Shown here: piece by piece, positions 32,998-41,433 of the stretch
Numbering within the stretch: the first letter of the stretch is position 1
Layout: each line of letters starts with the position of its first letter
Translations under genes and position numbers: made by a program
Assembly (NCBI RefSeq): GCF_009932555.1
Contig: NZ_BLJO01000002.1
Location: 713,399 to 777,398 of the forward strand
DNA from: Steroidobacter agaridevorans
GTDB lineage: Bacteria > Pseudomonadota > Gammaproteobacteria > Steroidobacterales > Steroidobacteraceae
Length of the DNA: 64,000 nt
Direction of reading: 5' to 3'
Notes under the pieces: generated by a model
Databases searched by the model: none
Seen by the model: the letters and a program-made list of their open reading frames with translations, nothing else
What the model was told of the DNA's origin: nothing

Positions 32998-34622
32998 TGT
33001 TCGCCGAGTCCTTTCGCATGCCGTACACCTCCCATGTGGATGGCTTTGCGAATGAGCGATTGCCGCCGCCGCACTTGTGGCCGGAGTTTCGTTTCGACCT
33101 GCCCGAGCTGCAGTATCCCGAACATCTCAATTGCGGCGTCGTGCTGATCGACGATGCCGTCCGCGAAGGGCATGGCAACCGCGTCGCGCTCTACGCCGAC
33201 AGCGGCGTTTGGACCTACGCAGAGCTGCTCGAGCGCAGCAATCGCATTGCCAATGTGCTGGTGAACGAGATGGGCATCGTGCCCGGCAATCGCGTGCTGC
33301 TGCGAGGCCCGAACAATCCCACGTTGGTCGCCTGCTGGCTGGCCGTGATGAAAGCCGGCGCGATCGCCGTGACAACCATGCCTTTGCTCCGCGCGCACGA
33401 GCTGTCGGTCATCGCCGAGCGCGCGCAAATCGACCATGCCCTGTGCGACTCACGTTTCGCACAGGAGCTGCAGCAGGCCGCGCAACTCGGCGGACGCCTG
33501 CGCAAGATCGTGCAATTCGGGGGTGGCCAGCTGGAGAAAATGATGAACGGGCAGGCTTCGACATTCGCCAATGTCGACACTGCCCGTGACGACGTTTGTT
33601 TGCTCGCATTCACGTCTGGAACGACAGGCACGCCGAAGGCCACCATGCATTTTCATCGCGATGTGCTCGCGATGCGCGAGATCGTCGCCGGCCATCTGCT
33701 CGAGACTTCACCCGAGGACATCTATGTCGGCAGTCCACCGCTCGGCTTCACGTTTGGATTGGGAGCCCTGCTGGTTTTCCCATTGGGCAGGCGCGCGGCG
33801 AGTGTCCTCGTCGAACAGCCGAGCGGCGAGAACCTGCTGGCGGCTGTGCAACGTTTCCGGGCGAGCGCATTGTTCACATCGCCGACAGCGTATCGATCGT
33901 TGCTACCGCTGTTGAGCAAGTTCGATATTTCCAGCCTGAAGCGCTGCGTGTCCGCGGGCGAGGCGTTACCCAAGGCAACGTCGGATGCGTGGTTCGCAGC
34001 GACTGGCATTCGCCTGATCGATGGCATCGGCGCCACCGAGCTGATCCATATCTTTATTTCCGCCAAAGGCGATCAGATTCATCCGGGCACCACGGGCAAG
34101 CCGCTGCCCGGCTATCAGGCGTGCATCCTCGACACCGATGGTCTGCCTTTGCCACCGGGCAAAGTCGGTCGCCTCGCCGTGAAGGGTCCGACCGGATGCC
34201 GCTATCTCGACGACCCGCGCCAGCATGATTACGTGTTTGAAGGATGGAATGTCACCGGCGATCTGTATTCACAGGACGAGGACGGCTATTTCCATTTCGA
34301 AGCGCGCGCCGACGACATGATCATTTCCGCCGGCTACAACATCGCCGGGCCGGAAGTGGAAGCGGCGCTCCTGGAACATCCCGCAGTCAAAGAATGCGCC
34401 GTGGTCGGCGTGCCGGACGAAGCGCGCGGTCAGCTCGTCAAGGCATTCATCGTGCTTCACGACGGCAACGACGGCTCGTCGGAGCTCGTGCAAACATTGC
34501 AAGCGTTCGTGAAGCAAACCATCGCGCCATACAAATACCCGCGCGCCATCGAATTTCGCAGCTCGCTGCCGAAGACCGCGACCGGAAAATTGCAGCGTCA
34601 CGCGTTGCGCTCGACGAGCTGA
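32994..34622 (+). CDS. 2-aminobenzoate-CoA ligase (benzoate-CoA ligase family)
   Basis: The 542-residue AMP-forming acyl-CoA ligase has the P-loop-like TSGTTGTPKATMHFH (about 204-218), the DGIGATELIHIF motif, WNVTGDLYSQDEDGYFHF, RADDMIISAGYNI and the catalytic lysine in PKTATGKLQRH. It resembles benzoate/2-aminobenzoate-CoA ligases. The ATGA overlap with kynU indicates that the substrate is anthranilate released from kynurenine, giving anthraniloyl-CoA for aerobic degradation through the CoA branch. Genes for later steps and for tryptophan dioxygenase are not in the window. Confidence 0.9.
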   Translation: MMFAESFRMPYTSHVDGFANERLPPPHLWPEFRFDLPELQYPEHLNCGVVLIDDAVREGHGNRVALYADSGVWTYAELLERSNRIANVLVNEMGIVPGNRVLLRGPNNPTLVACWLAVMKAGAIAVTTMPLLRAHELSVIAERAQIDHALCDSRFAQELQQAAQLGGRLRKIVQFGGGQLEKMMNGQASTFANVDTARDDVCLLAFTSGTTGTPKATMHFHRDVLAMREIVAGHLLETSPEDIYVGSPPLGFTFGLGALLVFPLGRRAASVLVEQPSGENLLAAVQRFRASALFTSPTAYRSLLPLLSKFDISSLKRCVSAGEALPKATSDAWFAATGIRLIDGIGATELIHIFISAKGDQIHPGTTGKPLPGYQACILDTDGLPLPPGKVGRLAVKGPTGCRYLDDPRQHDYVFEGWNVTGDLYSQDEDGYFHFEARADDMIISAGYNIAGPEVEAALLEHPAVKECAVVGVPDEARGQLVKAFIVLHDGNDGSSELVQTLQAFVKQTIAPYKYPRAIEFRSSLPKTATGKLQRHALRSTS

Positions 34623-34711
34623 GCGCCAGCTTGCAATAGCCCTGCAATGTCGATGTCACGTTGAGGCGGTTGAATGGCCCCTCTTCGCTGATCCGTCTCG
34701 CAGGCGCAGAC

Positions 34712-34912
34712 ATGAAAGACCTGATCCGCTCGCCTCTGCAATTCGTCCGGCCCATGACGAAGGACGAGTGGCAGGACCTGGTGTTACGAGCCGGTCACAA
34801 TGAGAGGCTACGGATCAGACGGCGTCAGCGGCGCGCGAAGCCGACGTCTCTGGACCTGAGCGATCGCCGTGGCGGCGAGCTCACGCGGCCCGCTTCTTCC
34901 GCGAGCCTTTGA
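34712..34912 (+). CDS. Doubtful small basic protein
   Basis: A 66-residue frame starts at ATG 34712, MKDLIRSPLQFVRPMTKDEW, and has an arginine-rich middle (RLRIRRRQRRAK). It runs into the convergent 34881-35129 gene by 32 bases. No family, weak ribosome site (AGGCG); it is the only candidate in the 258 bases after the ligase. Confidence 0.25.
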   Translation: MKDLIRSPLQFVRPMTKDEWQDLVLRAGHNERLRIRRRQRRAKPTSLDLSDRRGGELTRPASSASL

Positions 34913-35129
34913 GGGACGCATCGGGCCCGAGCAATTTCTTCAATTTTTTGCTCAAGCCCTCGAGCTCGGCACGCGCCTTCTTGGCAACCTTCTTCGCTTC
35001 CTTGAACAGGCGGCGGGCTTCGCGAGCCCGGGCCTTCGCATCGCGCGCTTCCTGTTTCGCCAGCTCGGCCCGCTTGCGTGCATTCAGCGTACGACGCTGC
35101 AGCTCACCGACGCTCTTTTTCTTCGCCAT
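34881..35129 (-). CDS. Small lysine-rich coiled-coil protein
   Basis: The 82-residue product is almost entirely helical and basic: MAKKKSVGELQRRTLNARKR, then heptad-like repeats of AKxxAxEAxxLFKEAKKVAKKA, and a KGSRKKRAA tail. It resembles histone H1-like or nucleoid-associated lysine/alanine-rich proteins in composition, though composition alone cannot assign function. It is 24 bases downstream of the GlyGly-CTERM gene's stop in the same direction order but precedes no other gene. Confidence 0.55.
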   Translation of the reverse strand: MAKKKSVGELQRRTLNARKRAELAKQEARDAKARAREARRLFKEAKKVAKKARAELEGLSKKLKKLLGPDASLKGSRKKRAA

Positions 35130-35153
35130 TGCGGTCCCCGGTTCGCTGAACGG

Positions 35154-37208
35154 TCAGCGCAGGATAGAGCGTCTGCGTGCCGTCGCCAAGCTCAGCAATG
35201 CCAGCAGAGAAACGAGCAGCAGCGGATCCATGGCGCCGCCACCGCCTCGACGGAGCGCCGCCGCGTTCACCGTGACAGTGACGGACGCATCATCCCGGCC
35301 GCCCGGGCCCACGCACTCGATCTCGAAAGTCGTATTCGCCGTGAGAGCGACGCTCGTCTCGGGCCCGGTAAGCGCCTTGCTACCGCTCCAGCCACCGGCC
35401 GCCGAGCAGGAGGTCGCACCGGTTGCCGACCACGTCAGCGTGGTGGTTTGACCCGACGTCACCGAAGTCGGCGAGGCTGCCAGAGTCACGACCGGCGGAG
35501 CCACGGAGTCGGCGACCTTCATGCCGAAGGTTCCGTAATTCGCATCCGCCGCCGGCTGACCGAGGAAATTCAACACGTGCAGGCCGGCTTCGAGCTGCAG
35601 GTTCTGAATGGCGCTGCTGCCGATCACTTGCCCCACCAGCGTGGTGCCTCGAGTGACGGCCAGCCAGCTGGTCCGCAGCCGCTCGGGAAACGCGAAGTCT
35701 TTCAAAGTCACATCGTAGCGACCGGCGGCGGGCAACGTGACGACTCGGGCGGTGAACAAGCCGCCGACGCCCTGCGTGCTCTCGATCACCGTCGCATTGC
35801 CCGGCTGAGTGGTCAGGGTCAGTGCAAACAAACCATTGCCCGGCGTCGTGCCAGACACTGGCGGTGGAGTCGCGGCAACCAGCACACGCATCCGGCCGGT
35901 CTGCAAGGTCACAGGCTCGCTGCCTGCTTCATCGAGCTGATGAACGACTGTCGCACCCTGCACCACCGCGGCCCGCAGGTCGGTAAGCTGCGTAGGAAAG
36001 CGCAAGTCCGCGAGCGTGAGCATGTAGTTGCCGGCGGCAACGGCCTCCGACGGCGAGAAGGAATAAATCGCCGGCGTCGACGCTTCGGGCGAGGCATCGG
36101 CGATGTGAACATCTGCGTACTCGACCTGCGCGCCTTGCCCCAACGTGACTGACGCAGCGCCAACGGTCGGCGTCACCGCATATACAAACAACTGCGCCGG
36201 ACCTGCGCTCAGCGTCAAGTTTGCTGCCGTCGTGCCGGTCGTGCTGCCGACGAAGGTTTCGTTCTGGATCACTGCAGCCGAGAACGAAGTGAGGGCCTCT
36301 GGAAATTCCAGATCCGCCAACGTAAGGGTGTGCGCCCCGGCACTGGCAATGCTCAACGTGCGTGCGCGCGGCAAGCTGCCGACCGCATTTTCACTTCGAT
36401 AAATCACCGCATCCGAAGGTCCACCCTGCACGCTCACGCCATACAACCCCGCCGCATCCGCGCCGGAACTGGATGCAATGACGATCAAGTCGTAAGTGGC
36501 GCCGGCCGTCGCATTGAACGTGCCCACGTCAGCCGTGCTGAATGCCCCCTGATTGCTTACAACGACGCCGACGGTCGGCGAGGTCTGCAGCACCAGCACA
36601 TTCCTCTCGACCAGCGGCGCAGGAAACGAGCGATCCAACGCACGCACCCGATAGGCGCCGGCCTGAGTCACGGTGAATGAAGTCTGCAACACCGTTTGCT
36701 CCGGCGCCGGACCGCTCTGAATCGCGATCTCATCGGCCACTTGAAAGAGGGGCGCGCCGCCACCGGATGGAGCCACGTCGACGCTGAACAGGCCGACGCC
36801 CGCATCCGAAGCAGCGCCCAACACGTGCACGCGATAGGTGCCCGGTGTCCCGGCGAACACCTGCGTTTCCGGCAGCTGCGCGATGTTCGGTTCGGTCGGA
36901 TAATCGATCTCGAGCTCAGCCACAGCCTGCAAGTCTCGCGTCACCAGCACTTGCAACGACTGCAGGACCGGCACATTGAGATTGGTTGGATCGACCGGCA
37001 GTCCCGGCATCACGCCGAGATCCTTCAAGGTCACGACGTAGTTGCCCGCGGCGGTCAACGTGAACTCATAGGTCGGCGGCAACTGTGCGGCGGCTGCGGC
37101 ATTCGCGGCCAGCACTTCCGATGTTTCCAACACTGTCGCCGACCACGCCGGCAAGCCGACACCCGACGCCAGCCACGCGGCCAGCGCCACAATCGTTTTT
37201 CTAAACAC
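35154..37208 (-). CDS. Exported five-repeat protein with GlyGly-CTERM-like tail
   Basis: The 684-residue product has a signal peptide (1-23). Five copies of an about 90-residue beta domain follow (about 47-145, 175-262, 283-357, 382-468, 486-566), each marked by a motif such as LTLADLEFPEAL (295-306), LTLADLRFPTQL (397-408) or VTLKDFAFPERL (500-511). Next come an Ig-like domain (571-650) with TLTWSATGATSC, then Gly-Gly-Gly-Gly-Ala-Met at 656, a hydrophobic helix and ARRRSILR. That end matches the GlyGly-CTERM sorting signal, which rhombosortase processes. The same domain occurs once in the VPLPA protein at 57833-58369. Function unknown; probably a secreted or surface protein linked to the polysaccharide locus. 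Confidence 0.8.
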   Translation of the reverse strand: MFRKTIVALAAWLASGVGLPAWSATVLETSEVLAANAAAAAQLPPTYEFTLTAAGNYVVTLKDLGVMPGLPVDPTNLNVPVLQSLQVLVTRDLQAVAELEIDYPTEPNIAQLPETQVFAGTPGTYRVHVLGAASDAGVGLFSVDVAPSGGGAPLFQVADEIAIQSGPAPEQTVLQTSFTVTQAGAYRVRALDRSFPAPLVERNVLVLQTSPTVGVVVSNQGAFSTADVGTFNATAGATYDLIVIASSSGADAAGLYGVSVQGGPSDAVIYRSENAVGSLPRARTLSIASAGAHTLTLADLEFPEALTSFSAAVIQNETFVGSTTGTTAANLTLSAGPAQLFVYAVTPTVGAASVTLGQGAQVEYADVHIADASPEASTPAIYSFSPSEAVAAGNYMLTLADLRFPTQLTDLRAAVVQGATVVHQLDEAGSEPVTLQTGRMRVLVAATPPPVSGTTPGNGLFALTLTTQPGNATVIESTQGVGGLFTARVVTLPAAGRYDVTLKDFAFPERLRTSWLAVTRGTTLVGQVIGSSAIQNLQLEAGLHVLNFLGQPAADANYGTFGMKVADSVAPPVVTLAASPTSVTSGQTTTLTWSATGATSCSAAGGWSGSKALTGPETSVALTANTTFEIECVGPGGRDDASVTVTVNAAALRRGGGGAMDPLLLVSLLALLSLATARRRSILR

Positions 37209-37219
37209 AACCGCTCCCC

Positions 37220-37237
37220 ACGCGGCGCGAGCCGCGT
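37220..37237 (-). terminator. Hairpin between PrsT-like and repeat-protein genes
   Basis: ACGCGGC-TCGC-GCCGCGT (minus strand) is a perfect seven-base stem with a tetraloop, 24 bases after the PrsT stop. It has no T tract, so it may act as a processing or attenuating hairpin rather than a full terminator. Confidence 0.35.
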
Positions 37238-37261
37238 CCCGAAATTGAAGTTCTATCTTCC

Positions 37262-39652
37262 TTAGCCGGCCGCTTTCATTTGATCGAGCGCCGCCTGCGC
37301 ATCCTTCGAGCCGTGGAACTGACGGCCCGAGCTGACCGCGGCTTCGAGATTCTTCTGCGCCGACGCGCGATCGCCGGTCTTGAGCTGCGCCATGCCGAGG
37401 TGATAGCGCATCAGCGGCGATTCCGGCGACTTGTCCACCGCCTGCTGCAACAGGGCCAACGATTCCTGGAACTCGCCGCGCTTGAATTTCACCCAGCCGC
37501 GCGTATTCAGAATGGACGGCTCGCTGACATTGTCGAGCTTGCCCGTCAGCTCCGCGGCACGCTCCAGGCTGGAAGGATCGGTGCGATAGCTCACCAGCAG
37601 CATCGCCAGATTGTTGGCGGCCGCGACGGAATTCGGCTCGCGCGTCACCATGCCTTCGTAGATTCGAATGGCGTCATCGGGTCGATCGAGGCGCTCATAG
37701 AGCGCGGCCAGGTCGGTGCCCAGCGCGGCGGCGCCGGTTTTCGCGAAGCCATCTTCGAGCGCCTTGATGGCTTGATCGTTGCGCTTGCCCGCCAAATGCG
37801 ACAGAGCGAGGCCTCGATACGGCATCCACCATTGCGGCGCCTTCGCGATGGCTTCGTCGAATGCAGCAGCGGCGGCATCCAGCTCGCCACGCGTCGCCAG
37901 CAGCTCGCCCTTCAAATTGCGAGCGATGACATTGTCCGGCTGCTGCGCGATGACTTTGTCCAATCGAGCGAACGCCTGTGGCAGCTGCTTGCGAGCTGCA
38001 TCGACGCGCACCAGTGCGGTCAACGGCTCACCGGCGCTGGGTTGAATCTCCAACGCACGCTCATAGGCAGTGGCGGCGGCGTCGTATTTCTTCTCCGCCT
38101 CGCTGACCGCGCCTTCCAGATACCAGCCCAGCGGCAGATCCGCACGCGCCTGTTTGATATTTTCCGCCGTAGCGCGAGCCGCCGTCAGATCCTTGAGCTG
38201 TGCCTGCACGCGGAACAACGACTCCATCACCGATACATCGCTCGGCGACTCTTTCACCAGTTGCTCGAGCACCGGGCGCGCCTGCTCGCCCCGCCCCGAC
38301 TGGGTCAACAGCTGCGCCAGCTCCAGCCGCACGGTTTTGTCGCCAGGATTGGACTGCACCGCCGATCGCAATGTTTCTTCCGCAAGCGCCGGCTCGCTGT
38401 TCTGCAAGTGAGCCCGAGCCAGGGCTCGCAGGATGGGCGCCGAGTTCGGCTGATCGCGCAGCACCGAGCGCAGGTCCGCAATCGCCGCCGGCGCATCGCC
38501 GCGCGCCAACGCCATATTGCCGCGCAGGGCCAGCGCGTCATTGTCGCGAGGGTTTTCCTTGAGCACTTCTTCGATGAGCGTCGATGCGCCCTTCACATCC
38601 TGCTTCGCGAGCAGCAGAGTCGCGAGCCGGTTGCGGGCCACCAGGCCGTCGGGCTTGGTCTCCTGTTCCTTGACGATTTCGCCGTAGACGCGCTGAGCAT
38701 CGTCGATCTTGCGCTGTGACTCGTAGAACCGGGCGAGCGCGAGTTGCATCTGCGCGCCGTCCTTTTCCTCGTCGGCGAACTTCTTCAGCTCCACCTCGGC
38801 CTTGTCGGCGCTGCCATTCGATGCGAGCAGGTCTGCGAGTGCCGCCTTCGCTTCGACGCTGTCGGGCTTGGCACTGATGGCGTCGCGCATCGTCTGTTCG
38901 GCGGCCACCAGGTTCTTGGTGAGCATGTGGAAGCGGGCCAGCCGGTAGCGATGCGAGAGGTCCTCGGGCTGCATCTCGATGACCTTGCGCAACTGCGCCT
39001 CGGCCTCGGGCATCTGTTTGTGAGCAAGCAGCAAATCGGCGAGCACGACGCGCAGGTCGACGCTCTCCGGCACGCGCTCGATGCCCGCGGTGACGATTTC
39101 GATGGCCTTGTCGCTGCGGGCATTCTGTCGATACAACGACGCAAGCAGCGCAATCGCATATTCGTCGTTGGGCGCCAGCTTCGCCGCCGCTTCAGCGTCT
39201 TCGAACGCGCCCGGCACATCGCCAAGCTGCGCCTTCGCCGCGCCTCGCACGGTCAGCAAAGGCGCGCTCTGAGGATTCTGGGTCAAACCGGGTGTCACCA
39301 ATTCCATCGCGCGGTCGGGCACGCCACCGAGCAGGAACAAGCGCCCCAGCGCCGCCCGCGAATCCGTATGATTGGGATCCTGGTCGATGGCCGCTTGATA
39401 ATGCCCGACGGCTTCACGCGGATTGCCGAGCTTCTCCGCGATGCGGCCCAGCTGATAGCGGGCGTTGACGTCGTTGGGCTCGATCTGCAAAGCGTTACGG
39501 AATTCGACACGCGCCTTTTCGTAGTTGCGCTCGGCGAGATAGCTTTCGCCCTTTTCCACATAACGAGCCTTGCGCTGCTCGGCCCCGCCGCAGCCGGCCA
39601 TCAGGCTCACGATCACCGCGGCACTCACCAGTTTGCTGAGAGTCTTCTTCAC
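37262..39652 (-). CDS. prsT: PEP-CTERM system TPR-repeat lipoprotein, PrsT-like
   Basis: The 796-residue product begins at GTG 39652 (VKKTLSKLVSAAVIVSLMAGC), with the lipobox L-M-A-G-C giving a lipoprotein after about 20 residues. The rest is an array of about twenty TPR units (for example YLAERNYEKARVEFRNALQI, AVGHYQAAIDQDPNHTDSRA). PrsT is a usual companion of exosortase/EPS loci; its role in polysaccharide export or assembly is not fully established. It follows the WecA-like gene after 130 bases, in the same direction. Confidence 0.9.
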   Translation of the reverse strand: MKKTLSKLVSAAVIVSLMAGCGGAEQRKARYVEKGESYLAERNYEKARVEFRNALQIEPNDVNARYQLGRIAEKLGNPREAVGHYQAAIDQDPNHTDSRAALGRLFLLGGVPDRAMELVTPGLTQNPQSAPLLTVRGAAKAQLGDVPGAFEDAEAAAKLAPNDEYAIALLASLYRQNARSDKAIEIVTAGIERVPESVDLRVVLADLLLAHKQMPEAEAQLRKVIEMQPEDLSHRYRLARFHMLTKNLVAAEQTMRDAISAKPDSVEAKAALADLLASNGSADKAEVELKKFADEEKDGAQMQLALARFYESQRKIDDAQRVYGEIVKEQETKPDGLVARNRLATLLLAKQDVKGASTLIEEVLKENPRDNDALALRGNMALARGDAPAAIADLRSVLRDQPNSAPILRALARAHLQNSEPALAEETLRSAVQSNPGDKTVRLELAQLLTQSGRGEQARPVLEQLVKESPSDVSVMESLFRVQAQLKDLTAARATAENIKQARADLPLGWYLEGAVSEAEKKYDAAATAYERALEIQPSAGEPLTALVRVDAARKQLPQAFARLDKVIAQQPDNVIARNLKGELLATRGELDAAAAAFDEAIAKAPQWWMPYRGLALSHLAGKRNDQAIKALEDGFAKTGAAALGTDLAALYERLDRPDDAIRIYEGMVTREPNSVAAANNLAMLLVSYRTDPSSLERAAELTGKLDNVSEPSILNTRGWVKFKRGEFQESLALLQQAVDKSPESPLMRYHLGMAQLKTGDRASAQKNLEAAVSSGRQFHGSKDAQAALDQMKAAG

Positions 39653-39782
39653 GTCGCACCGATATTTGAATTTTGACTGCGCAGGATGTGACCTGGCGCA
39701 GCGTCTGAGCTTGGGTGACGAGCGTATGCGCGGGAGTTGACGGTCCGATGACAGCGCCGTTGCAAGCGGCGCGAGCAATGTT

Positions 39783-41426
39783 TCAAAGCCAGCCGTGCAG
39801 CGAGCACGCCGCGAGATAGCCCAGCGCCACCAGGCTGGGCAGCCGCCACCAGTGCGCGGACGCGCTGAATAATGTTTCCACGCCATACATCAGCACCACC
39901 AGCTTCGCGATGCTCTCGCCGACGGTCGCCGAGCTCACCACCGAGCCCGGCAGATTGGGCACGGCCACTGCAATAAAAACGACCAATATGTCCAATGGCG
40001 TGACCCGGAAGCGCCGGTCGCTCGCGAGCCGGAAACGTATGACGATTGCAGTCACCAGTGCTGCAAACAACACCACCTGCAGCGTCGCGCGCCGATCCAG
40101 GAATGTCGTTGTCTGACGATCGAAATACACGGCCATCACCAGCGCGAGGAACGCGGCGCCCTTCAACATCCAGCCCGAGTCCGCCTCCCGCCAGCGCATG
40201 GCCATCGAGCCCGCGGTGACGACCGCAACGATCGCCGCCATGATTTGCACGTCACTGCTGGGCGGCGGACTCTCGAGGCCCACCGAAAAAAGATATACAG
40301 CGACGGCGGCTGCGATGAAGAGCAGCGCCCAGCGTGGCAAACGCGCTGGCGCACGCAGCCAGACGACGAATCGGCCCAGCTGCGACGAACTGCCGTTGCC
40401 ATTGCGGCTCACCGGGCGCCACCGCCAGCCCAACGCCGTCGCCAGCTGCAACGAGCCGATGACGAGCAACGACACACCGGCGAACGAGGCGACGATGGTG
40501 AAGTCGGATTCGTAGCGCAGATACCAGGCGGTGACGAACAGGCAGGCCTGCAGCAGATAAATGCCCATCACCGCCTCGTGATGATCGAAGCCGAGCGCGA
40601 GCAAACGGTGATGGATGTGATTGCGATCCGCCTGCAGCGGCGACCGGCCTTCGAGCATCCGTTGCGTCATCACCATCAGCGTGTCGATGATGGGAATGCC
40701 GAGCAACAGCAACGGCAGCGCGGAGCTGAGCGGCGTCGTTTCGTCCTGCGTGAGCACCACTGCGAGCACGGCGACCGAGAAGCCGAGGATCTGGCTACCG
40801 CCATCGCCCATGAACACGCGCGCCGGATGCGTGTTGTAGCGAAGGAAGCCGAGGATCGCGCCGACGATGACGATGGCTACCACGCCTACGAACGGCGTGC
40901 CCGAAGTAAATGCCAGCAATGCCAGCGCGGACAGTGACAGCAACGTGGTGCCGCCCGCCAGTCCGTCGAGGCCGTCAGCGAGATTGATGGCATTGGTCAC
41001 GCCGATCAGGAACACGAACGTCAGCGGCCACGCGATGGCGCCCGGCAGCTCGTACCGCTCCGCCAGGGTCACGGTGGAGATGGTCACATCGCCCCACTGC
41101 ATGATCAGCAACACCGCGATGATCTGACCGAGCAGCTTCGGGCCGGCGCTCAAGGTCACCCGGTCGTCCCAAACGCCGAACAACAGCAGCACCAGCACGC
41201 CGGCGAGATAAGCCGGCATGGGCTGTGCGAACTCGCCGGAAAGTAACAAAGCCAGCAGCGTGCCGGCCGCCATCGCGATGCCGCCCACCCTCGGCACGGG
41301 CGTCGTGTGCACCTTGCGGGCTTCCGGTGCGTCGAGAAAGCGCCAGCGTGCGGCCGCCTGCATCAGCGGCGGGATGAGCGCCATCGTGACGCTCATCGCC
41401 AGCAGGAAGCCCAGCATCAGGTCCAT
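39783..41426 (-). CDS. WecA/MraY-family sugar-1-phosphate transferase
   Basis: The 547-residue polytopic enzyme transfers a sugar-1-phosphate (probably HexNAc) to undecaprenyl phosphate, initiating repeat-unit assembly. Visible motifs are VHTTPVPRVGGIAM, FGVWDDRVTL (aspartate pair), TNAINLADGLDGLAGG, FMGDGGSQILG and the cytoplasmic RNHIHHRLLALG. About eleven helices form the family core (to about 325); an additional C-terminal region of about 200 residues with five or so helices extends beyond normal WecA length. It is eight bases downstream of the exosortase gene. Confidence 0.9.
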   Translation of the reverse strand: MDLMLGFLLAMSVTMALIPPLMQAAARWRFLDAPEARKVHTTPVPRVGGIAMAAGTLLALLLSGEFAQPMPAYLAGVLVLLLFGVWDDRVTLSAGPKLLGQIIAVLLIMQWGDVTISTVTLAERYELPGAIAWPLTFVFLIGVTNAINLADGLDGLAGGTTLLSLSALALLAFTSGTPFVGVVAIVIVGAILGFLRYNTHPARVFMGDGGSQILGFSVAVLAVVLTQDETTPLSSALPLLLLGIPIIDTLMVMTQRMLEGRSPLQADRNHIHHRLLALGFDHHEAVMGIYLLQACLFVTAWYLRYESDFTIVASFAGVSLLVIGSLQLATALGWRWRPVSRNGNGSSSQLGRFVVWLRAPARLPRWALLFIAAAVAVYLFSVGLESPPPSSDVQIMAAIVAVVTAGSMAMRWREADSGWMLKGAAFLALVMAVYFDRQTTTFLDRRATLQVVLFAALVTAIVIRFRLASDRRFRVTPLDILVVFIAVAVPNLPGSVVSSATVGESIAKLVVLMYGVETLFSASAHWWRLPSLVALGYLAACSLHGWL

Positions 41427-41433
41427 TGGGGCC

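Noticed and set aside
37280..38719. 479-codon plus-strand frame within the PrsT-like gene
   Set aside because: Antisense to regular TPR repeats; its repeats simply mirror the TPR periodicity.
37262..39652. Tandem DNA repeats within the TPR gene as a possible CRISPR or satellite array
   Set aside because: Repeats are at protein level (34-residue TPR), with diverged DNA and an open frame throughout.
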